Assembly: GCA_958299035.1 (NCBI GenBank)
Contig: CATQJL010000001.1
Coordinates: forward strand, 104,851,661-104,915,660
DNA from: Cylicocyclus nassatus
Lineage: Eukaryota; Nematoda; Chromadorea; Rhabditida; Strongylidae
Direction of reading: 5' to 3'
DNA length: 64,000 nucleotides
Below are positions 34,448-45,869 of the stretch, one piece after another. A program made the position numbers and the translations under genes. The notes below the pieces were generated by a model. The model was not told where the DNA came from, did not search any database, and worked only from the letters and a program-made list of their open reading frames with translations. Position 1 is the stretch's first letter. Every line of letters begins with the position of its first letter.

Positions 34448-37400
34448 ATGTTCTTTATCTTTATCTTTCTGCTCGTTCTCAAGATGGTAAGCATTGATAT
34501 ATACATCAAACAGCAACATAAAGATTTTATCTTAGAGTTCAAACACTGGCGTATTTCGCTACGATCCTGCAGCATCTGGGAAACCCATGTACTACTTCTA
34601 CCTGGAAGACAAAGTTAGCTGCTTAAGAGCTTGTTATGAAGAAAGCGAATGCGCAGTTGTGGAGTATCGGGAGGTCTGCAGCACGTGTGTAAGATGCGAA
34701 GAGTAGTTGAATCTTTTCAGAACGAAGAGGGTTACTGTAGACTGTACAGAGAGGGCGATACTCGTTCCGTAGAAGGATACACCCTCTCCCGTGGAGAAAC
34801 CAATTCGTCGTGCAAATTAATTGAAATACTGGACTTTGACGTTTCGTTTCAAGAAATTGAAGGAAGTCAAGAAAACTCTTCAAAAGCGAAGTGCAGCGGC
34901 ATGCCAGATGTCGCTGTTATACAACCGTATGACCGAGTAGAATACCGCTTCTTCGTTCTTGATTCCACCAAAGTTGCCGAAAACTGGATTGCATCGGAAT
35001 TCAGGTCAGGTTTGCCTCTGGTTTTTAGAAAGCAATAGGGACTGAGAATCCCAACAGAGTTTGCCAAAACTGTTATAAAGCGCCAAGAAACGCCTTTGTC
35101 ACAAAACATGCGAGGCACCGAAAACTTCGCAAAAGCTAAAAAGCAATGTTAAACGCATTGCATACAGTTAGTTATGTCATCTGGAGCTCTATGCTGCTTC
35201 TATTTTACTGTATAACCTTTTTCATTTCATCAGATACAAAGCGGTTTGCACTCATATCCGATATCTAACACGCTTAGATGATTAAAATCTATAGGCAAAA
35301 CGAATTCGTTAGCGCAGCCGTGATTCTTTTATCCATTCAAAGTTGGGTTACAAAGACAATGATACAACGCGTTGCTTTTCTCATTTCTCAGTTTATGACT
35401 AGTGGGTCTCCGGCAGTAGAATCACACGTGTCAAGTCACAAGAGATTGGACAGAACTATTAAGTGAGACATCTTGCTGTTTTTCTGAAATTATTGATGTT
35501 CAATCTTTATGCATCATTCATCAAAGACGAATGTTTTGTTCAAAGAGCGTTTCGGTGCTTTATAGCAGGGTTTGTTACCTACTGTGCTTGAAGACAGTGT
35601 CCAGTAAATTTGGGCGCGTGGTTTTTTTTTGCCTGGGAACGACGAGAGGGTCCTAGCTACACTGCCCAAACGTCAGCGCAAATCACTCAATCACGGCTGA
35701 GAGATGCATTCGCCAACGCTCCGCGTATGCGTCGTGACCGTAACTCGCGAGCATTTAGGATGGTTCCAGCGCGAACGTAGTGTCAATGAGTGAGGTCATT
35801 TTCGGGTCAAAGGCAGCTGCTCGGCAGAATGACAAATTTGGGATTTTTATCATTCTCGGTTTATTCGAATGAGCTAAGTCCAATACTGTGCTTTGCTGCT
35901 TCAAGAGAAATTAATAACAGGCTTTTTCAGAAGTGGAAAATGCTATATATTTGGGCGGATGGCGTATGCCTGCTCTCGAGCGCGATTGGCTCATGGTTAC
36001 GGTAGGCCGGTGTTTCCACTACAAGCCAATCGCGCTCTAGAGAGGATAGCGGTCCGCCCAAATCACATTTTTCACGTCTGGAAGAGCGGCTCATTGATAT
36101 CTTCTGAAGTTGCAAAGCACAGTCTTGGACTTAGCTCGTTCAGGGGAATCCAGGACGATGAATATCTCAAAGTTGTATTCTGCCGAGTCGTTGCCTTTAA
36201 GGTTACGGCGCAGGCGCTGAGAGTTTGGAGACAGATTTCTTAGCCGATTCCTCACAAGGGAAGGATACCAGATCGCAGTGGCGAACCGAAACATATGCAT
36301 ATTATTTCGGTTCGCCACTGCGTCCTGGTATCCTTTCCTTGTCAGATTTCTCAAAGCAGCACCATAAATGTGATTCGTAGTCAAAATTTCACTTCCATAA
36401 CTGACTTTTTGTGTACAGTCGAATCACTCATATAATTATGTGTGTCACTGCACACATTGTCCATCTCTGGCGTCCTCATCCTGGATTTGCATCGCAAAAA
36501 CGCAAGGATCTAAGCGATAGTTATCGCTTACATCACTTTGAGGTGATTAGTACCTATCAGAGTTGCGATAGGGGGAGCAATGGATCTTACCCTCCCTCCC
36601 CCCTCACGTTTGAGCAACAACCCGGATGAACCCCTTCACTTGAGGCCGACCTGGGAAGGTAATCTGAGAGATCATGATCAAAAAGAAGGGCTTCACTTCA
36701 ATCGTAAAACACAACAACCACATATTTTATGAAAAGAAGAATTTCTATCAATTAGAATGAGATTTATTACAGTAGTTGCTTTTTCGCCCTATCAATGGCG
36801 TCTACAACAGATACTGTGGCAAAGAAATTAACTATAAAAAATAACTGAAATATAAACACCCCAAAAAACAAATATAAGAGTAAGAAATATTTAAATTTTT
36901 TTCAAGAACCTCAATGGTTGATGCTTGTTCGCTGCCTCTTTTCTCCACGTTTTTGAAAAGTTTTTTGAGCATATTTATTTTCAAGCCTTAAGATTTTCTA
37001 AGGGTTATCACACTTTTAAGATAGATAAATAGATAGACGCCTTTGCTTGTAAGAGAAGCAAGAAAAACCAACTAATAAGTAAGTCCATATCTATGATAAG
37101 TCTACCAAGTTGTTGATGCTTGTAAAAACCAAAAAGGTCTTGCTAAAGGCTGCAAAAACAGCTCAATGTGATACGTAGTGAGTACCGTAAATAACAAATG
37201 ACTGCGATAGTAAGATTACTTTTTTAATGAAATGGAAGGGATTCAAATGCATTTTTGTCAGCTAAAGCGAACCAAGATATATCTCTCAGATAAATGCCTC
37301 ATATCTCACTGCTAAGAAGAGATAGAAAAAAGCCGATGGCCTAATTCGCTTCTCCATAATCTCAGCTTTCGAGTGGTATATAGCTTTTTGACGCATCGAG

Positions 37401-38991
37401 CTTCCCGGCTTCAAAAAAAGCTTGCTCCTGTGACCCATAAAAGCCAATACATTGGAGGAGCTGGGTAGAGCAAGCTAATAGTAAATAACTCCGCCCCATT
37501 TTAAAACTAGGAAGTTTTTTCGCTCAGCAGTCTATATACCATTCGAAAGCTCAGGAGAAGCGAATTCGACGTAGACTGTCAACACCTTTCTAGCCCTTCT
37601 CTACCGAGAGATACACTGCATTTTATTTAAAATTATGTCCATTTTCAACAACAGATTTCTGCCAAACGAAGGCATAATCACTCCATTTACCAAACTATGT
37701 TACAGAGCAAGTCTTCACTAACAAACGTAGGCCGTCGACATTCTCGTAGCATTTATTTGTAGAGCAGAAAGTGAGGACACAAATCAGTTTATATACGAAG
37801 TACATAAAATTCTCCATATCTCGCGGCACAGAAGACCTAGAAAAAGGTCGAAGTTTACGTCGATTTCACATAAACTCAGCTTTCGAATGGTTTGTAACTT
37901 GTTGGGGCGATGTGCTTTTAGAGCTCACTTACCCCCTGCACCTTACAAGAATGGGAGTAGCAGAGAGCCCCTTCACTGGAAGAGGGCCCGGCTCCCACTA
38001 TCGCACCAATGGTACTATAAAGGAAAGAAAACTCAAAGAAAACAAGGAAAACACTTACCTGAAGGGTCGCCTTACCCAAGAATCCACGATGGGAACGCCA
38101 AAGGTGGAAAGGGTGTGCAGTGACGCAATGATCATATGAAATGATTCGACTGTACATGAATCAGCTTGCATGCTTATGCGCGGGACCATCACGAAGAGGA
38201 CTGATCCTGGTTAAAGCATGCAAGGAGTAAATCGTCCGCACAGACTGGAGTCAGGTGCGGGGACGAGTTTTTCGGCCGTGAATGGATCACTAGCGCTGCC
38301 GCTTGGATAGTACTGAGTTAGCTTCCGACAATCAGTTTCGCGTGAATTATACGTGCTTAGATTTGCCAAAGCATGGCCTTCAAGTTGTTTCACAATTTCT
38401 TCCCGACTTCAACGTGGAAATAGTACTTATAACGAATGTTCGCTCCTATCCTATTATAATCGGGAAAAAATTGCGAAACAAGCCAAAATGCTTCGTTGCG
38501 TAAACTTTTAGGCTTCTCTTCTCTAAAAAGGCAGAGGTGTCCTGCACGTCCGTTCCTGTTTTTCACAAAGCAAGTGAGTTAGGTGATAATTCAAAACTGA
38601 TAAAACTGTACTAAGTTCCGTCTGAGAAGCATAGAAAAAGTTTGAAAGATTTTCATACTAAACAGTAACATAAAGTAATAGTAGTGAGTAACATATAGTA
38701 TAAAACACGGTTAGTGAATATCATTATATTGAGATCTCATTTTCATGCAAACCTTCAGACCATCGTCGCCTATACTTTGGTGAGATATACAATACTACTG
38801 GTTACACCTTCTACAACGCGTATGCCTTCACCAATCTCTGCGTTTCCCCGGCCGGCGAATGTCTGGGTGTGCAGGAAATAAAAGAATATGTCGACGAGCA
38901 GGGCAACTTCTTCTACGATGTGCCTGGAAGAATGGACATGTCAGGCTCTGGTTTAGGTCAAATCTTCTTTATCTCAGGCAAAAGCTATTGA
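34448..38991 (+). CDS. Secreted or membrane-anchored PAN-like-domain protein, copy A (probably damaged)
   Basis: Exons supported by comparison with copy B: 34448-34486, 34536-34673, 34721-35004, about 38336-38470, 38759-38991. The N-terminus MFFIFIFLLVLKM is a signal peptide or anchor. Next come SSNTGVFRYD and a PAN/apple-like cysteine pattern, VSCLRACYEESECAVVEYRE then EGYCRLY across a 47-bp intron. The exon 3 tail is acidic, without known motifs. The final exon (YFGEIYNTTGYTFYN, QIFFISGKSY) is conserved but unfamiliar. A 10-nt microexon at 35,234 (ATACAAAGCG then GTTTGC) would restore phase between exons 3 and 5 but is uncertain. Relative to copy B the fifth exon lacks 54 bp that contain its likely donor, so this copy may not splice to the last exon. 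AATAAA at 39,118. Confidence 0.5.
35567..35775. repeat. Shared GC-rich intronic repeat
   Basis: GACGAGAGGGTCCTAGCTAC through GCGAGCATTTAGGATGGTTC also occurs at 50,500-50,670, at the same place in copy B. It predates the duplication. Confidence 0.5.
35805..36205. repeat. AAAGGCAGC-ended foldback element with nested hairpin
   Basis: Ends AAAGGCAGCTGCTCGGCAGA and (inverted) TTCTGCCGAGTCGTTGCCTT. It holds a second palindrome at 35,950-36,062 (TTTGGGCGGATGGCGTATGC / GATAGCGGTCCGCCCAAAT, with GCGATTGGCT inverted). The same nested pair is at 50,697-51,264. Confidence 0.7.
36254..36342. repeat. ACAAGGGAAGGATACC hairpin
   Basis: An 89-bp near-perfect hairpin with ACAAGGGAAGGATACCAGAT ends and GCGAACCGAAACATATGCAT centre. 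Same family as 51,763-51,851 and as the ends of the large element at 55,813-57,533. Confidence 0.8.
36416..38152. mobile_element. TA-flanked element with CAGTCGAATCA ends in an intron (copy A)
   Basis: The left end TA-CAGTCGAATCACTCATAT is inverted at the right end (ATATGAAATGATTCGACTG-TA). A subterminal block (GTGTGTCACTGCACAC, CCATCTCTGGCGTC) is also inverted. 1.74 kb, no transposase frame. The same element occupies the matching intron of copy B (51,924-54,670), so it was present before duplication. Confidence 0.75.
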
Positions 38992-39117
38992 TAAGAAGAA
39001 GATGATATTGATAAGATTCATCGTAAGATGCCTAATTGTAGTTCGCAGTTCGCAATGCATTACTATGAGATTATAAGAGATTTTGATTGTGATAGACTAG
39101 TTTGAACGTGGCAGCGA

Positions 39118-39123
39118 AATAAA
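39118..39123 (+). terminator. Polyadenylation signal AATAAA, PAN-like gene copy A
   Basis: AATAAA lies 127 nt after the stop codon and is conserved at the matching place of copy B (55,670). Confidence 0.5.
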
Positions 39124-39129
39124 GTGTTT

Positions 39130-41453
39130 GAGAAATCCGTCTTTTTGAAAAGCCTTCATAATACTCCGTAATGAAGACCAGCCTTCATTGTGACAATTTG
39201 AAGCCCAATAAGGTTTGAAGTTAATTTTCACAAATTTAGTGTGTCTCGGCAGCTTCTAATAGCACCTCCGCGACGCACACGCAGCGCATGCTTCCTGCCC
39301 TCAGCGCGCTTTCTTTTTGGGTTTCAAATGAGAATCGCTTCTTTCTTTTCTCATTTAGCGGTGTTGCCGCATAATTACTCTGTTAAAGGGTGGTCGATGT
39401 ACGATGATTAACTTAGACGTGCCTAAGGGCGTTTTTCTTAGTGACTCGTTTTTTGTTCGGTTTAGTGAAACTGCGAGCGATCTCCACGAAGAACTTTTGT
39501 GCAAAGCCCCTTAAACTAAACACGAGTGTCTACTAGTGCTTCGCTGTATACGTGAATGCCTTTTGAAAAATACAAAGCTTCTTTATTCAAATACGCTTGT
39601 GTTAGAGCTGAAAAGTCTGGACATTGCTACGCTTATTAAATTGAAACCTTATAGAAATAACCTTTTGTGCATTGTAAGCTATCACGTGAGTTTCAAATCC
39701 GCACCGATCTACTTTTATTAAATCTGAAAGCTCTACTCCTGCATGAGGTTTCCTTGAAGGTGAGCTGAGAGGTCTGCCTTTCCTCTGTTACTCATTTTTC
39801 TGCGTGAGCAATACTTTACCACTCTATCGAGGCGAAAAGCAGTGGAAGGGGAGCGCGCTGCGTATGCGTCGCGCTGGTACCGATGGTAAGCTGGCCGGGG
39901 AATACACTATAAATGTTAGTACAGAAATTTCTTAGATTGAAGTGGCCCTTCCCAATAAGATGTATAAGGTGAATTCATAATATTGGGTAAACAAATTGCT
40001 AATATAATACTTCAAGCAGGCAACATGCACGTGCAAATGACTATAGAGGATACAATCTTAGGTTCTGTTCCCTCCAGCAATTTTTTTTGCGCCATACTTG
40101 CTGTCGGCAGATGCGCACTGCAGGTTCACTATCAGCAAGTTTTAGACATGGTTGTTTTCTGAGTCGAATAAATTATTCGAGCTACGCTATCTGCATAGGA
40201 TTTTTCGAGTCTAGCCACTCGAATAAAAATGGAATGCTCCTTCACACGACTCTCAATGTCAATATAATCAATGTTCGTTCATTCGAAATAGTTTTTTATT
40301 TTTGAATTCTATCCAGTGTCTTTGTTTATTATTCAAATTCTAAATTTAGTCGATATTCTATCCGGTCTTCGTTCATTCTTCGAATTTCGAATTAGTTTAA
40401 TATTCGTTCATGAAAAGTTTTAATTTTCTTATTCGATAATCATTCATTTGATGAAAAATTGCGAGTTCCTCGAAGTATACAGTACCGATTCCAAGCATTG
40501 TAGCCCAGGGCTTGCAAAAAATCAACTGGTCAATATTCTAATAACAAAAAATAACCTATGACTCCTACCCGCTCAAAGTATATGTGTGGAGTTTGGTCCA
40601 GATTGGTTCAGGGACATAAATGCAAACATTTATGTAGGTAACTCATTGACCGCACAGACCGCTCCGCAGTGACGGCCAGTCCGTGCTCTTGAACCTTTGG
40701 ACCTCAGTGCATAAATTATACAAGTACACATAAAGACATTCAGCTTTATCAGACAGATTCACAATATGTGCAGCAAACAAGATACCAAAACAAAGCTTTT
40801 AGCGCTATAATGACATTTTCTTTCGTTGTATAATAATGGTACTTTTTTAGTCGTCGCAGGATTTGGTAATGAACTTATGACTGGCCAATTTTCGAGATAA
40901 ATGATGAATAACACCGAAAGACTGGAGCCTAAAACTCAATAGGTGCTCGAGCGTTTGCTACTGCACAAGCCGCCAGGTGGAGCCCGAAAGCCTCGCGTAG
41001 TTGGCCTTGGGCGAGAGATTTGAATAGGAATATGCTCATAATTTTGTCTAGAGAACCGGAAGGCGTAAAAAGTATTTTATATTAGGCTGGCCATAAATAA
41101 TTGTGGTCATTTATGACGGTTTATAGAGACGTTGCTGGCTTATTTATTCATGATTATTTGGTATCAAAGCTCAACATCGCTTGAGTAAAAGTCATTTTGT
41201 TTGATGACGAGGTAGCGCAAAATATTGGAACTCAGATTTTTTCAAATTTATGAAAATTCATGCAGCAAAAAACGATTGTAATTGGATGTAAAGTGTACAA
41301 AAGGTACACGATTTTGATACTTGCAAGCATTTACATTACAACAGTTCGTTAAACCCAAGCGATATGAATCTTAATATTGACTTCGAGACACAAATGTCGA
41401 AAAATGCATTTTTGACTATACGAATTTGCAAACTGCAGATCACAAACATTATA
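39130..41453. other. 3' part of module copy A, no gene recognised
   Basis: Homologous to 57,534-59,268. Includes a tract around 40,190-40,450 rich in TTCGAA/ATTCG words and a segment at 40,560-40,750 related to 63,840-63,960 (GTATATGTGTGGAGTTTGGTCC). No credible exons. Confidence 0.5.
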
Positions 41454-42046
41454 TTAGGTTGTCCCGAAAGTTTTGTCGGTTTTTTCAAACCACTGTAAAA
41501 TCATGCACGATAAAGACCTGAGTGAGTTACAAAATTGAGATTTCGATAAAAACTAGATATTCACAGAGATAGCAAGTTTCCGTGCAAACATCCGCATACC
41601 ACGATTCGCTCTTGATTGAAACAACAGGTTGTAAAATTATAATAAAAGCTTTTTTGGACCATTTAGCTTTTCTTTGCTGCCAAAATTTGAAGGTTTCTTG
41701 TGTTTACCAGCTTATAACGTCGGTATGCCTAAACTTTTTTTTTATATGTATTAAATTATGAAATTAAGCGAATTTATAGGAAGAGCGAGGTTTACGATTT
41801 CCTTGAAAGAAAAATTAATGCAAGGCTAATGGATTAATTCAGTATAATGTGAGCCTAACGTGATTTTGAAATTTTTTGAAACTCCAAAGCTGTGGCGGGA
41901 GTCGGAGAAGAGAAATACGAAGAAGGAGCGTTTGCATGAGCCGAACGTATGAGAATATTAGATACTGTCACTCAGTTTTTGAGCTGCAAATAATTACAGA
42001 ATAATTATTAGTTTTAGTCCTTTTTTGCTTGCCTACCTTAATTCTA
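41454..42046. other. Junction between module copies, with one mariner-type end
   Basis: TA-TTAGGTTGTCCCGAAAGTTT begins at 41,454 exactly where copy B continues with TTTCGCCATATAGCC (59,268). No matching right end appears before copy B starts at about 42,047, so the element is one-ended. No gene recognised. Confidence 0.5.
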
Positions 42047-42061
42047 ACATTTTGAATTTAG

Positions 42062-42130
42062 GCACAACCACCCGTCAGTTGGTGTTCGACCAATGATGAC
42101 TGCGGTGGAAGAATGTGCTGTCCGTTATGA
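42062..42130 (+). pseudogene. Truncated last exon of the WAP-type gene (copy B)
   Basis: After a TTTAG acceptor the frame reads AQPPVSWCSTNDDCGGRMCC, then PL and TGA. Compared with 19,367-19,459, about a dozen bases covering the last two cysteines are missing and replaced by TTATGATAG. There are no upstream WAP exons before it, so it is a duplication remnant. Confidence 0.8.
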
Positions 42131-43201
42131 TAGGTGTTTAGAGTAGTGTAAATGTGCTCATATCGTACAATATCTTGTTTGTACAGAAATTTGACCTCAA
42201 GTTAATCTATTTATTATCTAGCAGTACATCTTGAGAAAAAGCTGAGAGGTAAAATGAGAGCATGCTTCAAATCCTTCCAGTAACACTCGTCTGTTCACTA
42301 CAAGAAATTGGCCTAGAATAAATATCATGCGGCAATTGATTTGTAGAATAAGACGAAGATATTTTTGTCGAAAAACGTAAGCAAAGACACTCTTCCACAT
42401 TTTAGAAAGCGTTGTTTGCGATTGTCGGCATACAAAAAAGATTTTTCATATACAAAGAAGATCTCTATTTTCGGGTAAAGTGAAAGCGAAACTGGAGTGG
42501 CCTGTTGAAAGAAAGAAAAATTTGCCTTTTCAGATCTTTCACTGATATCAAAAAGCTGTTAATCGCGGTTGGAACTGGTCACTTCCGAGTGTTTTCTTTT
42601 TGAACGAAAATTGTGCACATTCATTTCCTTTATCAACAATAAGCTTCTGCGCACTAGTGTACATATGATAGAAGAAGAATTATCATATTGAACCAAACGT
42701 GGACCTTCTGTTTGCAAATGTGATAAGCGGTACAATTATCATGTGGCTTCCAATGAAGCTGCGGAGAGAAAAATTTTTTTATGTCTGTGTAAAGTGCAGA
42801 AAAGCAAATAAACCAGTTGCGGCCGTTGTATAGAACTATGGCTTTTGGTTCAAAAAAAAACCTGTTTCATTCATTCCTTGTTCATTTTGTTAAGGCTCAA
42901 AAATTTTACAGGAGGAAGTTTGATCAATCCATTTTCTCTGCAGCAAAATGCTATCATAATTCTGGCGCTATCTACATTCAATGATTTTACTTCTCAATGA
43001 TAATGAAAGCACAAAAGCGCCACCAAAATCTGATATATTGATGGAACAAGTAGGACAACTGATTGTGGCTGCTTTGTTTTGGCGATATAAACAAAGTGTA
43101 ATACATCGCTATCGAATGTGATAGCGAATTTCGTTGAGGCGAAAGGGAGACGATTAGTCAGCAAACGATTGTTTGCCTTTCACATTGCTGCCGTCACTAT
43201 C

Positions 43202-44797
43202 ATGTCTGCAAAATATGATTTTACTGGTAAAAAAGCACTTGTTACTGGCGCTAGTAGAGGTGAGTTATCTTATACATTTTTTGAGAGAGCTAAATTTTTC
43301 TTGGTTGGATATCTTTTAAACATTAATCTACAATCTTTCAAATATTCAAGCTCTTCTCTAGTGATTTTTGAAGCCTTCACGAAAACCTTTGATAGAAAGT
43401 TTTTATTTCAAAGCTAGAAACTAAGGACAACATTTTATAAGCATACTCTAATGAGCAAACACATTGAATGAGAACTATTAACAACTTGAAATAATGCGTT
43501 TCTTCCGCGTCAACCCTTGAACTTGTATCATTTTCCAAAAGCAAAAATATCCTTTTTTGATGGATTCGCATTATTTGATTGATACAAAAATAATTTTTTC
43601 AGTTTATCCTTAATTTTAAGGTATTGGTTATGCTATAGCAGAAGCACTGTCAAAAGCTGGTGCCGAAGTCGTGGCACTAGCACGAGATCAAGCTAAACTT
43701 GCGGAGCTTCGATCGAAGGCAAGATTTACTCTACCATTGCCGAATCTGAATCTTTGTCTTCAGCACTCCAATATCTCCGTCGTAGTTGGGGACGTTACTT
43801 CATCCGAGTCGACGCTAACAACTTTACTGACACCTTATCAACCTTTTGACTTTCTTGTCAACAATGCCGGCTGCGGGTTTCTCGAATCGGTTAGAAACCT
43901 GAGTGAGGAAGCAGTTACGAAGTGAGAACAAAGTCTCGAAGTGTTTCTTTGCATGTTACTATTTGAACCATTATAGGACTTTAGATGTCAATCTGAAGGC
44001 GCCAATAATGCTTACAAAAATTGTGACGTCAGATATGGCACGTAATCATATACGAGGTGCAGTAGTCAACATCTCATCACAAGCATCCATGCGTCCATTG
44101 GAAGATCATACTGCTTACTGTGGGTCGAAGTTTCACTCAGCAAAAGCTCATTGTGATAAGAGCGCACAATTTGAAATGTTGGATAGGTGCAAGCAAAGCT
44201 GGACTTGACATGGCTACACGATGTTTTGCCAAAGAGTTGGGAAATTTTGGGATCCGGATCAACTGCGTCAATCCGACAGTGGTAATGACTGACATGGGAA
44301 AAAAGGTGATTTACAAAATTCAATGGTCATGATTGCAAAAGCCGATTCTAGAGACTTTTCATCGTTGAAAAATTCGAGTAAGTTGTAAACAAAAGTCTAA
44401 GGAAATTTCAATATGTGTAAGGACAAAAACATCGTATGAGTATCCACTGTATCTGAGATGTTTGTGCCAATCAAACTCATCGTAACTCAAAGTTTCTTAT
44501 TGAGCCTTATGAAAATGTATTCCTACACTGTCATAATTTTCTGATTTCTCTCACAGCGATAATCTCAGGCTTGGAGTGATCCTAATAAATCTGGTCCTCT
44601 TCTCTCACAGATGCCAATCAGCAGATTTGCAGGTTTGTTGACAAATACCATAAGTAACATTGTCCCATCTGATGTCGAAGTAAATCTATTCAGAAGTGCA
44701 GGAGGTTGTCAATGCTGTTCTGTATTTGCTTAGCGATGCGTCTTCTATGACTACTGGGCTGGCTTTTCCTGTGGATGGCGGTTTCACGCAAATGTGA
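43202..44797 (+). CDS. DCXR-like short-chain dehydrogenase, copy B (intact)
   Basis: Six exons with lengths identical to copy A: 43202-43259, 43621-43921, 43977-44119, 44187-44305, 44569-44632, 44694-44797 (262 aa). All catalytic and cofactor motifs remain: [38 protein letters not shown]. Replacements relative to copy A are spread over the protein, for example KAGA for KVGA, LAEL for LEEL, FLES for LIES, and ISRF for IGRF close to the substrate side. Neither copy has stops or frameshifts, so both are likely under selection. Introns are 361, 55, 67, 263 and 61 bp. Closest functional guess is dicarbonyl/L-xylulose reductase. Confidence 0.88.
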
Positions 44798-44955
44798 AAT
44801 TCAATGTAGACTTTTATTTTATGTTAATAATGACATCTAGCTCATGCTTTTTAGGAGTTAATAAATGTTCAGACAGAACAGCGAACCTTTGAGCTACTGT
44901 TTATGTGATGTTAATAGGCTCACAATCGGTTGAAAAAACATTAACCCTAACTCTG

Positions 44956-45348
44956 TGACTAAGGGCTAGTGTCTAGTGGTTTTAAGGTTTCGACCTTGAT
45001 AACTGGGCACACGAAAAGATTGAAAACCATAACTTTACCCGTATGCACAATAAACAGCAGCAACGGCCTTAAGGCCAACAACGAACGAAAATAACAAGAA
45101 AAAACATCAAATCGGGGGAAAAGTCCCGATTTGACTCTCTAGCAGGGCTTTTTACTGTCATGTTTAGAACAGTTCGGTAAGTCTCACATGGGGAGGTCTG
45201 GCTCTCTTCTGACCAGTTTTCGACTCCCGCGAGTCTCTTCTGCTCGCGGCTCCCCGTTCTCTCCCCCTTTTAAGCCCTGCTGAGAGGTTAAATTGGCCTC
45301 TTCTTTTCCCGCCATCAAATGTTGTAGATCGGTGTTCTTTTCCAAACA
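44956..45348. mobile_element. Solo LTR, 393 bp
   Basis: Starts TGACTAAGGGCTAGTG and ends TTTTCCAAACA, bracketed by ACTCTG at 44,950-44,955 and 45,349-45,354. Absent from the matching site in copy A (about 32,452-32,460). TG...CA ends, a 6-bp duplication and no internal genes fit an LTR left after recombination. It is not related to the 217-bp LTRs of copy A. Confidence 0.75.
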
Positions 45349-45404
45349 ACTCTGAATATACAAACATGAAATCTAGACAGAATCATCTCATAGGTGTACC
45401 ACTG

Positions 45405-45590
45405 GATTCAACTGGCTTGAATCCAGCGGATCCATCCAATGCAACTGGCTAGAAGGCGGGGCTTCGTGACCTAACTAAGGCTTGAAATGATCAGAGAGCA
45501 CGCGCGCGACAGAGATGCTGACTGCGTTGCCGTGAGCGGCCTTGATTAGGTCACAAAGCCCCGCCTTCCAGCCGCCAAGCCAGTTGAATC
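45405..45590. repeat. Foldback element, GATTCAACTGGCTTG ends
   Basis: GATTCAACTGGCTTG is inverted at 45,576-45,590. An inner block GGCGGGGCTTCGTGACCTA is mirrored at about 45,546-45,566. Centre GCACGCGCGCGAC. Not present in copy A. Confidence 0.75.
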
Positions 45591-45869
45591 AAAGGCTGTG
45601 TATTTTATTCAACTAGAATTGATGAAATAATTAGGAAAAAATCGACATGAAAGATAGATTTTTCCGAAGAGCTTAGTACTTCTAAAGTTTGTAGTGGATG
45701 CGGTGTTTCGTAAGTTTCGGTAATGCAACACAGAAAGTGATTCGCATAGATTAGAGAAAATCAGCGACACTCTAGCTTTGAAAACAAGATGTCGAGGTAT
45801 GCACGAGACGGCAAGTAGCCAAATTCATAAGTTTCGTGTCACTATCTCGTCACTATTTCGCGTGAACTA

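Larger units (their letters stand above)
19360..41453 (+). repeat. Segmental duplication, copy A
   Basis: From the last WAP exon to about 41,453 this region is homologous, in the same order and orientation, to 42,047-59,268. Matching landmarks are the WAP exon, the 1 kb that follows, the SDR gene, the repeat at 33,290/46,860, the PAN-like gene, the TTCG-rich tract and the terminal TATTTGGTATCAAA block. Copy A additionally contains the 9.3-kb nested transposon at 20,404-29,730. Confidence 0.9.

Noticed and set aside
34344..34492. Start at ATG 34,344 (MKNSALGKTNLL...)
   Set aside because: This frame produces an immediate stop after splicing to exon 2; only the frame with MFFIFIF continues.
34673..34720. 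Exon 2 of the PAN-like gene continuing to TGT before GTAAGA
   Set aside because: It would leave a 32-bp intron and is out of frame in copy B, whereas ending at GAG before GTCTGC gives a 47-bp intron, stays in frame in both copies and completes the cysteine pattern.
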